A program made the position numbers and the translations under genes. The notes beneath the pieces were generated by a model, which saw only the letters and a program-made list of their open reading frames with translations, searched no databases and had not been told where the DNA came from. From Deltaproteobacteria bacterium (lineage in GTDB: Bacteria > Desulfobacterota > UBA8473), in assembly GCA_030623035.1 (NCBI GenBank), contig JAUXFK010000207.1, positions 1 to 5,125 of the forward strand: a stretch of 5,125 bases of DNA, read 5' to 3'. Positions 4,049 through 5,125 of the stretch are shown here, piece by piece. The stretch's first letter is position 1, and each line of letters opens with the position of its first letter.

Positions 4049-5125
4049 TCAAAACGGAGATTCTAAAACCCCCATTGTATCGTAATGATAACCAAAAGCT
4101 TCACGTATCGTTCCATTTACTTCACCAATCGTTGCATAAACCTTTACTGCATCGACAATTTCCGGCAAGAGGTTCTCTTTGGATTTCTTTTTTGCTTTTT
4201 CCCTGAGTCTCAAGAGTTTCTCTTTCACTTTATCATTATCCCTGGTCTTTCTTAAACCCTTGATACTCTTAATCTGGTTTATCTCTGCTTCATTCGAGAC
4301 CTTATGTACCTCCCTTTCTTGATCTTCTTCAGGTGGGATTTTGAATTCATTTACACCGACAACTATCCTTTCTTTTTCATCTATCTCTCTTTGGTACTTA
4401 TAAGCTGCCTTTTCGATCTCATCACCCAGCCATCCACTCTCAATAGCAGCGCTAATACCACCCATATTATCGATCTTTTCGATGATCAAAGAGGCCTCGT
4501 CCTCAATCATATTCGTAAGATTCTCGATATAATAAGAACCTGCCAGTGGATCCGCGACATTAGCAACACCGGTTTCATAGGCAAGTATCTGCTGAGTTCT
4601 AAGGGCAATCCTGTGCGCTTCTTCTGTAGGCAATGCAATCGGTTCATCGTAAGAACAACAGTGTAAGGACTGAACCCCACTTAAAACCGCTGCCAGGGCC
4701 TCATATGCAACTCGAACAATATTGTTTATAGGCTGCTGAGATACGAGTGAACAACCGGCAGTATGAATTCCAAATTTGAATTTTATTGACTTTGGATTAT
4801 TTGCTTTAAACCTGTCCTTCATTATCTTGGCCCAAAGCCTTCTCGCTGCCCTTAGCTTTGCTATCTCTTCAAAAAAATCGATATGTGAGGAACAGTAAAA
4901 TGCAAGCCTCGGTGCAAACTCATCGATCTTAAGACCTCGCTTCAGGGTTTCATTGATGTAGGCTATTGCCATAGAGAAGCCAAAACCGATTTCCTGATAT
5001 GCATTGATACCCGTTTCCCTCAAGTCATAGAGGTTTACATTCATCGTGTACCAGTTCGGCATCAATTTAGTACAATACTCGATGATGTCAACTGCTGACT
5101 GAAGGCAAAGGTCTGTCTGGTCTGT
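4049..5125 (-). CDS. Methylmalonyl-CoA-mutase-family large subunit (acyl-CoA mutase), C-terminal part
   Basis: Partial gene: 358 codons plus the TGA stop are visible, and the reading frame stays open to the window edge, where it begins TDQTDLCLQSAVDIIEYC. An internal TTG near 5065 is not the true start, because the family sequence continues upstream. It belongs to the B12-dependent TIM-barrel subunit that rearranges acyl-CoA carbon skeletons. Recognisable blocks are LMPNWYTMNVNLYDLRETG, AGCSLVSQQPINNIVRVAYE, VQSLH, YDEPIALPTEEA, VADPLAGSYYIENLT and IVVGVNEF. The overall style is closer to two-subunit and isobutyryl-CoA mutases than to the fused human-type enzyme. The protein ends soon after GEVNGTIREAFGYHYD with no B12-binding domain (no DxHxxG), so a separate small subunit is needed. 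None is encoded downstream in this window. About 190-200 N-terminal residues, including key substrate-specificity positions, are missing. The substrate is undetermined. Confidence 0.9.
   Translation of the reverse strand, partial: TDQTDLCLQSAVDIIEYCTKLMPNWYTMNVNLYDLRETGINAYQEIGFGFSMAIAYINETLKRGLKIDEFAPRLAFYCSSHIDFFEEIAKLRAARRLWAKIMKDRFKANNPKSIKFKFGIHTAGCSLVSQQPINNIVRVAYEALAAVLSGVQSLHCCSYDEPIALPTEEAHRIALRTQQILAYETGVANVADPLAGSYYIENLTNMIEDEASLIIEKIDNMGGISAAIESGWLGDEIEKAAYKYQREIDEKERIVVGVNEFKIPPEEDQEREVHKVSNEAEINQIKSIKGLRKTRDNDKVKEKLLRLREKAKKKSKENLLPEIVDAVKVYATIGEVNGTIREAFGYHYDTMGVLESPF

Noticed and set aside
4763..4777. Local frameshift as the cause of the atypical KFGIH segment in the mutase.
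   Set aside because: The aligned length to the classical motif is the same with no gap, and conserved residues lie on both sides in the same frame.

Overview
The window looks like a chromosomal piece of an anaerobic, acyl-CoA-degrading bacterium. My best guess is the Desulfobacterota or a neighbouring group. That guess rests on the clustering of B12-dependent mutase, enoyl-CoA hydratase and acyl-CoA dehydrogenase genes, moderate GC, and repeat-rich spacers with four-helix-bundle (S23/IVP-type) genes. No taxonomic marker is present, so the assignment is inference.

All recognisable genes lie on the minus strand, so transcription runs from right to left. In that order they are: the C-terminal two thirds of a methylmalonyl-CoA-mutase-family large subunit (4049-5125, 5' end outside the window); an enoyl-CoA hydratase (2940-3719); a first acyl-CoA dehydrogenase (1597-2763); a second, paralogous acyl-CoA dehydrogenase (211-1350); and the N-terminal part of a four-helix-bundle protein (1-175, 3' end outside the window). 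The enzymes fit one theme: carbon-skeleton rearrangement of an acyl-CoA, followed by alpha,beta-dehydrogenation and hydration as in beta-oxidation. The substrate cannot be read from the sequence. Both dehydrogenases keep the catalytic glutamate and the hydratase keeps both catalytic glutamates. The mutase departs from the classical family at two otherwise conserved segments.

The spacers are the most unusual part. Two (2793-2907 and 3779-3986) hold copies of one intergenic element. It has inverted ends of the type GTAACTACTCAGG / CCTGAGTAGTTAC and inner arrays of degenerate 7-nt units (AACCNTG-like). The larger copy encloses a 40-codon relic of a four-helix-bundle gene. The same end motif (196-208) precedes the four-helix-bundle gene at the left edge, followed there by an array of 8-nt units. 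This suggests that the motif, the short tandem repeats and the four-helix-bundle gene travel as one unit, of which the spacer copies are decayed forms. A third spacer (between the two dehydrogenase genes) is a ~197-bp imperfect palindrome. A fragment similar to its right arm abuts the larger element at 3987-4028. No tRNA, rRNA, CRISPR array or convincing promoter was found.
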